Positions 22,760 to 31,474 of a stretch of 64,000 nucleotides of DNA are shown piece by piece. Position 1 is the first letter of the stretch; each line of letters starts with the position of its first letter. The position numbers and the translations under genes are program-made. The notes under the pieces were generated by a model. That model made no database searches. It was not told the DNA's origin and was given only the letters and a program-made list of their open reading frames with translations. This DNA comes from 40CM-2-70-7 sp035631315 (lineage in GTDB: Bacteria; Gemmatimonadota; Gemmatimonadetes; Gemmatimonadales; GWC2-71-9): contig DASQIZ010000045.1 of NCBI GenBank assembly GCA_035631315.1, forward strand, positions 86,035 through 150,034, read 5' to 3'.

Positions 22760-24316
22760 AAGGCCTGCCAGGGCCGACTTCGCCACGCTCCAACCGGCTT
22801 CTCGCTCGATGCGACGCAACTCCCGGGCGATCGGCGGGGGAATCGGGATGGCGTCCGGTCCCACCTTCAGGTTCGAAATCGGGGACCAGCCGTCGGCGGG
22901 AATAATAACACCCGGGTTCATCTTCCCGAGAGGATCGTAGGACCACTTCACTTCAGCGAACAGCTTCATGGCCTCCGGTCCGAAGATGCGGGGGAGCACT
23001 CCCGCGCGGAGCCGGCCATCCCCGTGCTCGCCGCTTGGCGTGCCGCCGAGGCGGACGAGGAGATCCGTCACGTCCTGGTAGAGGGTGGCGAGGCGCTCGC
23101 GCCAATCGGAGCTGCTGAGGTCGGGGAGTGCATTCACGTGCACGTGCCCGTCGCCCGCGTGCCCGAAGATCGTGATCTCGAGTCCGAGGTGCTCGGCGGC
23201 CGCGCGGACGCCCGCGATGTAGGCTCCCAAGTGCTCCACGGGGACGCACCCGTCTTCTATTACCTGGAGCGACCGGCGGGTCTCGGGCAGGCGTGCCAGG
23301 GCGGGAGAGGCGAGGCGGCGCACCGACCAGAGCTCGGCGAGCCCTTGCTCGTCGACCGCCGTCTGGACGTGCCTGGTGCGGCCCTCGAGGCCGCGGACGG
23401 CGTCTCCCACCACGCCACGCGCCGCTGCCGGGGTGGGGCGCTCGAACTCGACCAGGAGCAGGCACGCGAGGTCGGGCGGAAGCCCGGGAGCCTGAACAAA
23501 GGAAAGCAGGGTGCGGTCGAGCAGCTCCACGGCAGAAGGGCTCAGGGAAAGCAGGTAAGAGACTGCGTCCCCAAGGTCTTCCAGGTCCCCGAACCCCAGT
23601 GCCACACCTGCGACGTTCTTCGGGATCGGCTCGAGGCGCCACTCGACCGCCGTGATGAACGCCAGCGTGCCTTCGGAGCCGATCAGGAGATCGAGCTCGT
23701 CACCCGACTTCGCGAATTCGTCGATCGCGTAGCCGCTCGAATTCTTCCGGGTCTTGGGAAACCCTGCTGCTACTCGTCCCAGCACGTCGACGTGTGGCCT
23801 CAAGGGACCAGGCCCTCCGCCTCGTCGTACGGTGCGCGCTTCCCCAAGGTAGTTGACGACATCAACGGACTCCACCCAGCGTCGAATGGAACCCGACTGC
23901 ACGGTGCGCGGTCCGGCGGCATTGGTGGAGACCATCCCCCCGCTCGTGGCAAAGGCTCCGGAAGATGGGTCAGGGGGCAGGCGAAGGCCCACCTGGGCGG
24001 CGGCATCGTTCACTTCCTTCCAGGTCACACCCGCTCCGGCGTGGGCGATGCGTCGTCCCGGTTCGAGCGCGAGCGTACGAAAGTTGGAGCAATCGACCAC
24101 CACACCAGATCCGATGTTGCCTCCCGGCATCCCGCTGCCCGCCCCCCGGGGCACGAATCGCGAGGAGGAGTCGGACCGAAGGAAGGCCACGAGCTCCGCG
24201 GGGGATCGGGGAATGGCGACCCCGTACGGCAGGATGCGGTAAATCCCCGCGCCTTCGGAGTAGGCGGATCGGAGGGCCGGATCGGTATCAATCTCAAGCT
24301 TGGCAGGCGCGCTCAA
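22751..24316 (-). CDS. FAD-binding oxidoreductase, glycolate/D-lactate oxidase (GlcD) type
   Basis: 521 residues. N-terminal FAD-binding PCMH domain (RFVPRGAGSGMPGGNIG, then GAFATSGGMVSTNAAGPRTVQSGS) and the C-terminal FAD-oxidase domain with IFGHAGDGHVHVN and GEHGDGRLRAG, both hallmarks of GlcD and D-lactate dehydrogenases. The natural start appears to be TTG at 24316; no ATG or GTG occurs in a suitable place. The substrate is a 2-hydroxy acid by family; which one cannot be told. No GlcE/GlcF partners are adjacent. Its 5' end faces the DUF116 gene across a 48-base promoter region. Confidence 0.92.
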   Translation of the reverse strand: MSAPAKLEIDTDPALRSAYSEGAGIYRILPYGVAIPRSPAELVAFLRSDSSSRFVPRGAGSGMPGGNIGSGVVVDCSNFRTLALEPGRRIAHAGAGVTWKEVNDAAAQVGLRLPPDPSSGAFATSGGMVSTNAAGPRTVQSGSIRRWVESVDVVNYLGEARTVRRGGGPGPLRPHVDVLGRVAAGFPKTRKNSSGYAIDEFAKSGDELDLLIGSEGTLAFITAVEWRLEPIPKNVAGVALGFGDLEDLGDAVSYLLSLSPSAVELLDRTLLSFVQAPGLPPDLACLLLVEFERPTPAAARGVVGDAVRGLEGRTRHVQTAVDEQGLAELWSVRRLASPALARLPETRRSLQVIEDGCVPVEHLGAYIAGVRAAAEHLGLEITIFGHAGDGHVHVNALPDLSSSDWRERLATLYQDVTDLLVRLGGTPSGEHGDGRLRAGVLPRIFGPEAMKLFAEVKWSYDPLGKMNPGVIIPADGWSPISNLKVGPDAIPIPPPIARELRRIEREAGWSVAKSALAGLGT

Positions 24317-24325
24317 GCCCTAAAC

Positions 24326-24354
24326 TTGACATCCCTTCCCGCCAGCGTGAAGCT
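24326..24354 (+). promoter_or_regulatory. Candidate promoter of the DUF116 gene
   Basis: A perfect -35 TTGACA (24326-24331) is followed after 17 bases by GAAGCT (24349-24354), a poor -10. The distance from the -35 to ATG (39 bases) is identical to that of the better promoter at 41660, which would give a leader of a few bases only. Confidence 0.4.
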
Positions 24355-24364
24355 TCTTCGCCCT

Positions 24365-25192
24365 ATGGCCACGTCCGCTTCACCGGCCCCTCCTGCTGCG
24401 GGTTCACCGCGCGCCCAGCTCATCCATATCGAGACCGACCGCCGTCTGGGTCACGAATGGGACGAGTGGAATGGTCTGCCTCTGCCTTCGGGCGGGGACT
24501 TCTCGGCGCCCGCATCGACGTTCTTCTGGTTCGCCGGCCTGACCATCGCGGTGGTCGCGGCCCTGGGCTGGGGTGTGCTCTTCCTGCTGGCGCCCCGGAT
24601 CGCGGAGATCTGGTCCCCGCTGGCGAAGCTGGTGGAAGTCACGTGGGGCGGGTTGGTCGGACTCAGCTGGCTCTGGTTCGCCGCGCTGCTCGGCTCGTAC
24701 GCTTCGGGCAAGAATCTCCTCCCCGAGCACTGGCTCGAGCGTGGTCCCTTCCTTCATCTGATGAATCTCACGTCCCTCGTCTCGCGCGCGTTCCGGCGCC
24801 GCGACTGGGCGGAGCATGCCGCCATCGACGTCTACAACACGTTGGCGGTGCGACGTGGGCGCACGGTCGGGCGGGGCGAGCTCCTGGTCCTGATTCCCCG
24901 CTGTCTCTCCAAACTCGCGCTGGACGGCGTGCTCTCCATCGCCGGCCGCTATGATGTCCCGGTGTTCGTCGCGACGCGTGGTCAGCTGGCGCGGCGCGTG
25001 ATCCGCGAGCGGCGCCCGCGCGCGGTGGTGGCGGTCGCCTGCGAGCGAGACATGATGACGGGGCTGCGGGATGTCGCGGGGAAGTTGCCGGTACTCGGAC
25101 TCACGATGCGGCTGCCGAACGGACCCTGCCGGGACGCGATGCTCGACCTCGAAACGATGGAACGCTGGATCGAGGGGTGGGTCCGGAACTAA
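24365..25192 (+). CDS. DUF116 domain membrane protein
   Basis: 275 residues from ATG 24365. Two transmembrane helices (about 55-80 and 95-118) precede a cytoplasmic DUF116 domain that begins near GRGELLVLIPRCLSK. Conserved cysteines of the family are visible in IPRCL, VACERD and GPCRD and may bind a metal. The function is unknown. It ends 4 bases inside the convergent lipoprotein gene. Confidence 0.82.
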   Translation: MATSASPAPPAAGSPRAQLIHIETDRRLGHEWDEWNGLPLPSGGDFSAPASTFFWFAGLTIAVVAALGWGVLFLLAPRIAEIWSPLAKLVEVTWGGLVGLSWLWFAALLGSYASGKNLLPEHWLERGPFLHLMNLTSLVSRAFRRRDWAEHAAIDVYNTLAVRRGRTVGRGELLVLIPRCLSKLALDGVLSIAGRYDVPVFVATRGQLARRVIRERRPRAVVAVACERDMMTGLRDVAGKLPVLGLTMRLPNGPCRDAMLDLETMERWIEGWVRN

Positions 25193-25686
25193 CTCCCGCC
25201 GAACTTGTGTTGCATTTCGTCTATCAGGTTCTGTACCAACACCGCGCCCCCGCTCCCCGGGGGCGCATTGCGTTCCAGGTCCCGTTCCGTGCGTGACGGA
25301 TCCAGCAGGGGCCGGTAGACGGCTTCCACCGTCATCTTGCTCTTGCCGGGAGCATCCGGGTCCACCCAGACGCGGACCTTGAACGTCGCCATGGTAGTGC
25401 CGAGGTCGCCGGTCCCCGACGTGGACAGATGGGTGTCGGTGTTGTACCAGGTCGACTCCACGTACCCGTCTTCAGTGCTGACCCACTCCGTGTGCATGCC
25501 CTGGGATGCCATCCAGGCCCCGACCGCCGATGCGATCGCCGGCACGGACCCCGGGAGCAGGACGGAGACGTCTTCGGGGTAGGGCATGAATCCCGGCCGG
25601 GAGGACGCCGGATTACAGGCGGCGAGGACGATCGCGACCATCGCCGCCTGCACCAACAGACTCAGCCTAGTGGGTGTGCGGGGCAT
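25189..25686 (-). CDS. Predicted lipoprotein, unknown function
   Basis: 165 residues from ATG 25686, chosen because a signal of about 25 residues with lipobox VLAAC begins there. The mature part is soluble, with TMATFKVRVWVDP and KMTVEAVYRPLLDP, suggestive of a beta-rich fold, and an NLIDEMQHKF C-terminal helix. It overlaps the 3' end of the DUF2231-like gene by 20 bases, so the two are probably co-expressed. No family recognised. Confidence 0.65.
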   Translation of the reverse strand: MPRTPTRLSLLVQAAMVAIVLAACNPASSRPGFMPYPEDVSVLLPGSVPAIASAVGAWMASQGMHTEWVSTEDGYVESTWYNTDTHLSTSGTGDLGTTMATFKVRVWVDPDAPGKSKMTVEAVYRPLLDPSRTERDLERNAPPGSGGAVLVQNLIDEMQHKFGGS

Positions 25687-26263
25687 CGTGCGTGTGCGCG
25701 GTGTCCGCATGCGTGTGACTGGTATCGGTCGCTGCGGGAGCGGCGTGGTCATCATCATCGTCCGGCTCACCCGGGTGATGATGGTGGCCCTCGGCCCGGT
25801 TCTCTATCTCCGCTTTCATGGCGTCCGTCCGGACGCCGGCGGCGTGCTCGAAGTACATCTGCCCGCCCTTCTGTGCGGTCGCCACCAGGAAGCAGGCGCC
25901 GACGATCGCGAGCACCCGCAGGATGGCGGTTTCCGTCGGCGGCGGGTTGAACCGGCGCCACAGCTGCCAGACCAGCACCAGGGTGAAGATGGACATCGTG
26001 ATCAGGGCGAGCTTCTCGTGGACTTCCATCAGCTCGTGGATCGCTTCGCCGTGATCGATCACATCCTCGGCCTGCTCGCCGGCGAGCACCGCGATCCACC
26101 CGCCCAGCACGCCCGCCCACAGAGTCCAGACCGAGGCCCAGCGGAGGGATTCCCGCTTCATCAGCCAGCCACCCAGCTCGAACAGCACCGCGAAGGTCAG
26201 GAGCGCGGCGGGCAGGTCATTGACCGCGGCGTGGAAGCGTGGCCAGTCGTAGCCGAAGATCAC
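25667..26263 (-). CDS. DUF2231-like membrane protein with His/Asp-rich tail
   Basis: 198 residues. RFHAAVNDLPAALLTFAVLFELGGW begins a four-helix membrane unit like DUF2231, with HELMEVHEKLALITM in helix 3. The last 45 residues are exceptionally rich in His, Asp, Thr and Ala (EGHHHHPGEPDDDDDH, then repeats of THTHAD type), a likely transition-metal-binding tail. About 14 His fall in this segment. A role in metal storage or supply is inference only. The lipoprotein gene overlaps its end. Confidence 0.75.
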   Translation of the reverse strand: MIFGYDWPRFHAAVNDLPAALLTFAVLFELGGWLMKRESLRWASVWTLWAGVLGGWIAVLAGEQAEDVIDHGEAIHELMEVHEKLALITMSIFTLVLVWQLWRRFNPPPTETAILRVLAIVGACFLVATAQKGGQMYFEHAAGVRTDAMKAEIENRAEGHHHHPGEPDDDDDHAAPAATDTSHTHADTAHTHDAPHTH

Positions 26264-26278
26264 GTGTCCCCCGTCTAA

Positions 26279-27166
26279 TTAGAGTCCGAGCCGCGCCACG
26301 GTGGGCGGCGTGGTGGAATGATCGTAGAAGCCCTTGCCGCTCTTCTTCCCGTACATCCCGGCCAGCACCATCCGCTTGAGGAGCGGGGGCGGCGCGTACC
26401 TCTGCTCCCGGTATTCGGCGAACATGATCTCGGCGATCTTGTAGGTGGTGTCGAGGCCGACGAAATCGAGCAGGGTGAGGGGCCCCATGGGATACCCGCA
26501 CCCCAGCTGCATCGCCTTATCTATGTCGGCCGTTCCCGCGACGCCATGCTCGAGTGCCCGGATCGCGTCCAGAAGGTATGGGACCAGGAGCAGGTTCACG
26601 ATGAACCCCGAGTTGTCCTTTGCCGCGACCGCTTCCTTGCCGAGCGACTTCGCGAACGCGAACGCGCGCGCGAAGGACTCGTCGGATGTGGTGACCGTCT
26701 TCACCACCTCGACGAGCTGCATCAGGGGTACCGGATTGAAGAAATGGAGGCCGACGAACCGGTCCGCGCGGGTGGTGGCCGCCGCCATCGCCGCGATGGT
26801 GAGGCTCGACGTGTTCGATGCAAAGATGGTCGGGGGGGCGCAGAGGCCGTCCAGCTGCTTCCACAGGTCGTTCTTGAGGCCCAGATCCTCGGTTACGGCC
26901 TCGACCACGATGTCGCAGGACTTGAGGTCCGGGACATTGGTGGTGAAGGAGAGGCGGCCGAGTGCCGCATCACGGTCACCGGCCGGGAGCTTCCCCTTCT
27001 CGACGAACTTGGCGAGCGACTTCTCGATCCCCGCCTTGGCCTTGTCCAGGATCGGCGGTGCCATGTCCCGGACGATTGTCTTGTAGCCCGCGGTCGCCGC
27101 CACCTGCGCGATGCCGGACCCCATCAGCCCGCAGCCCAGCACTCCGACGGTCTTGATGTCGCTCAT
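26279..27166 (-). CDS. 3-hydroxybutyryl-CoA dehydrogenase
   Basis: 295 residues, NAD(P)-dependent, interconverting 3-hydroxyacyl-CoA and 3-oxoacyl-CoA. N-terminal Rossmann fold with GCGLMGSGIAQVAA, catalytic His in VGLHFFNPVPLMQLVEVV, SSLTI and the C-terminal GCGYPMGPLTLLDFVGLDTTY substrate domain. The length is that of Hbd/PaaH. Together with the thiolase three genes upstream it provides two steps of short-chain acyl-CoA or polyhydroxybutyrate/butanoyl metabolism. ATG overlaps the upstream stop (ATGA). Confidence 0.95.
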   Translation of the reverse strand: MSDIKTVGVLGCGLMGSGIAQVAATAGYKTIVRDMAPPILDKAKAGIEKSLAKFVEKGKLPAGDRDAALGRLSFTTNVPDLKSCDIVVEAVTEDLGLKNDLWKQLDGLCAPPTIFASNTSSLTIAAMAAATTRADRFVGLHFFNPVPLMQLVEVVKTVTTSDESFARAFAFAKSLGKEAVAAKDNSGFIVNLLLVPYLLDAIRALEHGVAGTADIDKAMQLGCGYPMGPLTLLDFVGLDTTYKIAEIMFAEYREQRYAPPPLLKRMVLAGMYGKKSGKGFYDHSTTPPTVARLGL

Positions 27167-27984
27167 GTCCCCCAGCCTTGGAAGGTCTTCCGGATTTCAT
27201 CCGCGATGCGCTCGACTGGACTCGCCGGATTCGCGAGCCGCCGGTCGGCGTGGATCTCGCTGCGCTCCAGCCGGTCGAGCACCTGTTCGAGTGCGACCTG
27301 CACCCTGCCATTCTCCCGCTCATGCGCCCGCGCGAAGGCGATGCCGACGGGCACCAGGACCGCCAGGGGTGCCAGGGCGGCGACACCGAATGCGCCGACG
27401 ACCATCATGGCGCCCGTCATGAGCACGCCCGTCCCGCCGATCGCGGACCCGCCGGCCATCCTGCGCCGGCGCAGATTGACGACCGCGGCGCCGAGGCGGA
27501 CATGACAGAACCCCGGCTCGAGCTGGGTGACCTGGGCGTGAACCTCTTCGGACCGCGCGAGCGCGTAGACCCGGCCGCCGCCGCCGAAGGCCCGCTGAAT
27601 CGAGGCGAACGCCCCGGCGCGTGGCTCCCAGCTCATCCGGTCCGCGAACCGCCGCTTGATCTGGAGCAGCTCCTCGTCTTCCATCCAGCGCGAGAGGGAC
27701 TGCTCGACATCGGCCCGGCTTCCCGGCACCACGCGCTCGGCCCAGAGCCGGCCGGGGCCGAAGAGCCAGGAAAGAGCACCCGTGGACTCCGTGACCGCCG
27801 TCCGGGTACGCTCTTCGAGTAGCGCCTGTTGGAGATAGCGGGCCGGGATCCCGACTTCGTTGCCCAGCTTGACGACTTCCGCCTCGGTCAGGCCGTCCCC
27901 GATGTCCCGCTCCCCGGTCTGCAGCTCCGCGGCCCGTTGGATGATGCGGTCCAGGGCCTCCCGGGTGATCAGTTCACCGGCCAT
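27163..27984 (-). CDS. Hypothetical protein with two C-terminal membrane helices
   Basis: 273 residues. N-terminal helical region (ITREALDRIIQRAAELQ, LTEAEVVKLGNEVGIPARYLQQALLEE), a central soluble part and a pair of transmembrane helices around 180-220 (Gly/Ala/Val-rich), ending with a charged helix. The function is unknown and I do not recognise the family. It sits tightly between the SPFH gene (2-base gap) and the dehydrogenase (4-base overlap), so it may work with the membrane-associated SPFH protein. Confidence 0.7.
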   Translation of the reverse strand: MAGELITREALDRIIQRAAELQTGERDIGDGLTEAEVVKLGNEVGIPARYLQQALLEERTRTAVTESTGALSWLFGPGRLWAERVVPGSRADVEQSLSRWMEDEELLQIKRRFADRMSWEPRAGAFASIQRAFGGGGRVYALARSEEVHAQVTQLEPGFCHVRLGAAVVNLRRRRMAGGSAIGGTGVLMTGAMMVVGAFGVAALAPLAVLVPVGIAFARAHERENGRVQVALEQVLDRLERSEIHADRRLANPASPVERIADEIRKTFQGWGT

Positions 27985-27986
27985 CG

Positions 27987-28805
27987 CTAGGAGCGGGCCT
28001 TCTCTTCACTCCGGGGCGCCGGAACCGTCTCTCCGCCGGTGCGGGAAGGGAGCGCGGCCCGGGCACCGACCGCATCGACGATTCCCTTGAAGAGGTCGAT
28101 GGGCAGGGGAAAAATCGTGGTCGAGTTCTTCTCGGACGCGATCTCCGTGACGGTCTGGAGATAGCGGAGCTGGATGGCGGCCGGCTCGGAGCCGATGATG
28201 CGGGCGGCCTGCGCCAGCTTTTCGGAGGCTTGCAGCTCGCCCTCCGCGTTGATCACCTTCGCCCGCCGTTCCCGCTCGGCCTCCGCCTGCCGGGCCATCG
28301 CGCGTTTCATCTCCGGGGGCAGGTCCACGTCTTTCACTTCGACGGTGGACACCTCGATGCCCCAGTCTTCGGTGCGCTGATCGATGATGTTCTTCAAGAC
28401 CGCGTTGATCTTCTCGCGGCTCATGAGCAGCTCGTCCATCTCGGTCTCGCCCAGCACGGAACGGAGAGCCGTTTGCGCGAGCTGACTCGTGGCGTACAGA
28501 TAGTTCTCGACGCCGATGACCGCTTTCACCGGGTCCTTCACCCGCATGTAGAGAACGGCGTTGACCTTGATGGAAATGTTGTCACGGGTGATGACGTCCT
28601 GCGGCGGAACGTCCATCGCGACTACCCGGAGCGAGACCTTCTGCATCCGGGTGAGCGCCGGGGGCAGGAAGATCAGTCCCGGTCCCTTCGCACCCCAGGA
28701 ACGGCCGAGCACGAACACGACGCCGCGCTCGTACTCCCTGAGGACGCGGAGGCCCGAGAAGAGGTAGAAGGCGGCGACCGCCAGGATCGGGATCAGCACT
28801 TCCAT
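27987..28805 (-). CDS. SPFH/Band 7 family protein (slipin)
   Basis: 272 residues from ATG 28805 with AAGGAGG 6 bases upstream. One N-terminal membrane helix (1-about 22) is followed by the SPFH domain with slipin features: VLREYERGVVFVLGR, PPQDVITRDNISIKVNAVLYMRV, and LGETEMDELLMSREKIN. The helix with AMARQAEAERERRAKVINAEGE is diagnostic. Slipins form membrane microdomain scaffolds and are usually paired with an NfeD protease-like partner, which is absent here. The frame is open far upstream but non-coding in character. Confidence 0.92.
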   Translation of the reverse strand: MEVLIPILAVAAFYLFSGLRVLREYERGVVFVLGRSWGAKGPGLIFLPPALTRMQKVSLRVVAMDVPPQDVITRDNISIKVNAVLYMRVKDPVKAVIGVENYLYATSQLAQTALRSVLGETEMDELLMSREKINAVLKNIIDQRTEDWGIEVSTVEVKDVDLPPEMKRAMARQAEAERERRAKVINAEGELQASEKLAQAARIIGSEPAAIQLRYLQTVTEIASEKNSTTIFPLPIDLFKGIVDAVGARAALPSRTGGETVPAPRSEEKARS

Positions 28806-28822
28806 CGTGTCCTCCTTGGGGC

Positions 28823-30022
28823 CTAGAAGGCCTCGACGATCACCGCGGCGCCCTGACCACCGCCGATGCAGGCGGAGCCGAGGCCGTACTTCTTGCCCGC
28901 GCGCCGGAGGGCGTGGAGCAGGTGTACCGTGATCCGGGTCCCGGTGGAGGCCAGCGGGTGTCCGATGGCGATGGCGCCGCCATGGACGTTGGTCTTGGCC
29001 CGGTCGAGCCCGAGCTCTTTCTCCACCGCCAGGTACTGCGGGGCGAAGGCTTCGTTGACCTCGACCAGGTCCATCTGATCGAGCTTCAGTCCAGCCTTCG
29101 CCAGCGCTTTCCGCGCGGCGGGCGCGGGTCCGATCCCCATGTACTTGGGCTCGACGCCGGCCACCGCCCACGCCACCAGCCGGCCGAGAGGCTTCAGGTT
29201 CCTGTTCTTGGCGAGTTCCTCGCTGGCGATGATGGTTGCCGCTGCGCCATCGCAGATTCCCGAGGCGTTCCCGGCGGTCACCACCCCATCCTTCTTGAAG
29301 TACGGCTTCAGGCCCATCAGGACTTCGAGGGTGGTCTCGGGCCGCATGTGCTCGTCGGCCGCGTAGTCCACCATCTGGCCCTTCTTCTTAATGGAGACCG
29401 GCACCACTTCATCCTTGAAGACGCCTGAGTCCCAGGCCTGCTTGGCGCGCTGCTGGGAGCCGAGGGCGACCTCGTCCACTTCCTTACGCTCGAGTTTGTA
29501 CTTCTCGGCAAGGTTCTCGGCGGTTTCCGCCATGGAAAACCCGCAATTCGGATCCTTCAGGGCTTCCCAGAGAAGGTCCTCGAAGGGAGCGGCAGGTCCC
29601 AGGCGGATGCCCCAGCGGGCCCCGCGCACCACGTGGGGGGCGAGGCTCATGGACTCCGCGCCACCGCAAAGCACGGCGTCGGTCTCGCCCAGGAGAATGA
29701 GCTGAGCCCCCTGGGTGATGGCCTCGAAGCCGGAGCCACAGAGGCGGTTGACCGTCACGGCCGGCGTTTCGATGGGGAGCCCCGATTTCAGGCCGACATG
29801 GCGGGCGCAGTAGATGGCGTCGGCGGATGTCTGGAGGGCATTGCCGAAGACGACGTGCCCGATGTCGGTAACGGCGAGTCCGCTCCGGGCGATGGCGCCC
29901 TTCGAGGCGACGACGCCGAGGTCGATGGCGGACTGATCTTTGAGGGAGCCGCCGAAGGTGCCGTATCCGGTGCGCACGCCGGAGAGGAAAACGACGTCCT
30001 TCGTTGCGCCTTGGGTTTTCAT
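28823..30022 (-). CDS. Acetyl-CoA C-acetyltransferase (thiolase)
   Basis: 399 residues from ATG 30022; a TTG 21 bases upstream is the only alternative. Thiolase condensing or cleaving acetoacetyl-CoA. Nucleophile Cys in VNRLCGSGFEAI (near residue 90), His in AIGHPLAST and the second Cys in GSACIGGGQGAA near the C-terminus. In PhaA-type thiolases GHPLG-A-S-G is expected; here it reads GHPLASTG, as in other family members. First gene of a four-gene same-strand group with SPFH, hypothetical and hydroxyacyl-CoA dehydrogenase. Confidence 0.94.
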   Translation of the reverse strand: MKTQGATKDVVFLSGVRTGYGTFGGSLKDQSAIDLGVVASKGAIARSGLAVTDIGHVVFGNALQTSADAIYCARHVGLKSGLPIETPAVTVNRLCGSGFEAITQGAQLILLGETDAVLCGGAESMSLAPHVVRGARWGIRLGPAAPFEDLLWEALKDPNCGFSMAETAENLAEKYKLERKEVDEVALGSQQRAKQAWDSGVFKDEVVPVSIKKKGQMVDYAADEHMRPETTLEVLMGLKPYFKKDGVVTAGNASGICDGAAATIIASEELAKNRNLKPLGRLVAWAVAGVEPKYMGIGPAPAARKALAKAGLKLDQMDLVEVNEAFAPQYLAVEKELGLDRAKTNVHGGAIAIGHPLASTGTRITVHLLHALRRAGKKYGLGSACIGGGQGAAVIVEAF

Positions 30023-30065
30023 TTGAGCCTGGAACTCCGTCAAGCGGTGTGAGCGCGGAAGATAA

Positions 30066-30362
30066 CTACCCCCCGGCGATCGCGCCGATGACCAGAAAAG
30101 GCTCTTCTCCGCGGGCTACCGCATCGGGGAGCAGAGTGTCCAGCGGCTCGTGCGAAAGGTCTTGTTTACAGGCGTAAAAGCGGACGAGGGGCCGCCGGCG
30201 CTCGGTGATGAAATCACGGATGGCGCCCTTGAGCACGGGGTAACGGCCTTCCAGTGCGTCGAGAATGGCGCGGGGCGTGACCGGCGGTGGCACATCAAGG
30301 GTGACTTCGCGATCGAGGTTCGCGAGGACGCGCAGCCCCACCGGCAGCTCGACCCGGATCAT
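30066..30362 (-). CDS. MoaD/ThiS-like ubiquitin-fold protein ending in Gly-Gly
   Basis: 98 residues with a beta-grasp pattern (MIRVELPVGLRVLANLDREVTLDV, then AILDALEGRYPVLKGAI) and ending AIAGG. The terminal Gly-Gly is the site of adenylation and thiocarboxylate or isopeptide formation in MoaD, ThiS and prokaryotic ubiquitin-like proteins. No E1-like MoeB/ThiF or MoaE gene is nearby, so the acceptor is unknown. It overlaps the propeller gene by ATGA and is the last gene of a four-gene operon. At 98 residues it is slightly longer than usual MoaD. Confidence 0.85.
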   Translation of the reverse strand: MIRVELPVGLRVLANLDREVTLDVPPPVTPRAILDALEGRYPVLKGAIRDFITERRRPLVRFYACKQDLSHEPLDTLLPDAVARGEEPFLVIGAIAGG

Positions 30363-31474
30363 GTGAGGGTCTGAACCTCCACGGACAGGACCGCGGGCAG
30401 GTCGCGGACGATCGGGGCCCAGGTGTCGCCGGCGTTGGCCGAGCAGTAGACCTGACCGCCGGTGGTGCCGAAGTAGACGCCGCACTCGTCGAGTGAGTCG
30501 ATCGCCATCGCGTCGCGCAGGACGTTCACGTAGCAATCCTTCTGCGGAAGGCCCTTGGTGAGGGGCTCCCACTCGTTGCCGCCGGACTTGCTGCGGAACA
30601 CGCGCAACTTCCCTTCCGGGGGGAAGTGCTCCTGGTCGCTCGTGATCGGCACGACGAAGACGGTCTCCGGCTCGTGGGCATGCACATCGATGACGAACCC
30701 GAAATCGGTGGGCAGGTTCCCGGAGATTTCGTGCCACTGGTCGCCCGCGTTGTCGCTCCGCATCACATCCCAATGCTTCTGCATGAACAGCACGTCCGGG
30801 CGCGACTTGTGCAACGCGATCCGGTGCACGCAGTGTCCCACCTCGGCGGTGGGATCCGGGATGTATCTGGAATTGAGACCCTTGGTGATGGTCTTCCAGG
30901 ACTTGCCCCCGTCGTCGGAGCGGAACGCGCCCGCCGCGGAGATCGCGACGTACAGACGTTTGTGGTTCTTCGGGTCGATCACGATGGTGTGCAGGCACAT
31001 CCCGCCGGCGCCCGGGGACCATTGCGGACCGGTGCGGTGATCGCGGAGCCCGGGGAGCTCCGTCCACGACGCGCCGCCATCCTTCGATTCGAAGATCGCC
31101 GCGTCTTCGATGCCGGCGTACACGTGGTCGGGGTTGTCGAGGCCGGGCTCGAAGTGCCAGACCCGCTTGAACTCCCAGGGGTGCGGCGTGCCGTCGTACC
31201 ACTGGTGGGTGCCGGGGGTGCCGTCGTAACGGAACTCCTTTCCCATCGGCTCCCACGTCTTGCCGCCGTCATTCGACCGCTGGACCTGCTGGCCGAACCA
31301 CCCGGACGATTGGGACGCGTAGATCCGGTTCGGATCGACGGACGAACCTTTGACGTGGTACATCTCCCAGCCCGCGAAGAACGGGCCATCGACCTTCCAG
31401 CTGTCCCGTTTGCCGTCGGCGGTCAGGACGAAGGCACCCTTCCGCGTACCGACCAGCACTCGCACTCCGCTCAT
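30359..31474 (-). CDS. BNR/WD40-like beta-propeller (sialidase-superfamily, VPS10-like)
   Basis: 371 residues from ATG 31474, without signal peptide, so cytoplasmic. At least five BNR (Asp-box-like) repeats are visible: RSNDGGKTWEPM, ESKDGGASWTEL, RSDDGGKSWKTI, RSDNAGDQWHEI, RSKSGGNEWEPL and SANAGDTWAPI, in the pattern S-x-D-x-G-x-T-W. Starts VRVLVGTRKGAFVL. This propeller type is often annotated exo-alpha-sialidase, but no catalytic sialidase residues can be assigned. Overlaps with neighbours by 4 bases on both sides point to tight co-translation with the ubiquitin-fold protein. Confidence 0.88.
   Translation of the reverse strand: MSGVRVLVGTRKGAFVLTADGKRDSWKVDGPFFAGWEMYHVKGSSVDPNRIYASQSSGWFGQQVQRSNDGGKTWEPMGKEFRYDGTPGTHQWYDGTPHPWEFKRVWHFEPGLDNPDHVYAGIEDAAIFESKDGGASWTELPGLRDHRTGPQWSPGAGGMCLHTIVIDPKNHKRLYVAISAAGAFRSDDGGKSWKTITKGLNSRYIPDPTAEVGHCVHRIALHKSRPDVLFMQKHWDVMRSDNAGDQWHEISGNLPTDFGFVIDVHAHEPETVFVVPITSDQEHFPPEGKLRVFRSKSGGNEWEPLTKGLPQKDCYVNVLRDAMAIDSLDECGVYFGTTGGQVYCSANAGDTWAPIVRDLPAVLSVEVQTLT

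Noticed and set aside
21866..25192. A 1108-codon open frame on the plus strand across thyX and the GlcD-like gene
   Set aside because: It is antisense to two well-defined genes; only its last 275 codons (DUF116) are protein-like. Long antisense frames are expected at this GC content.
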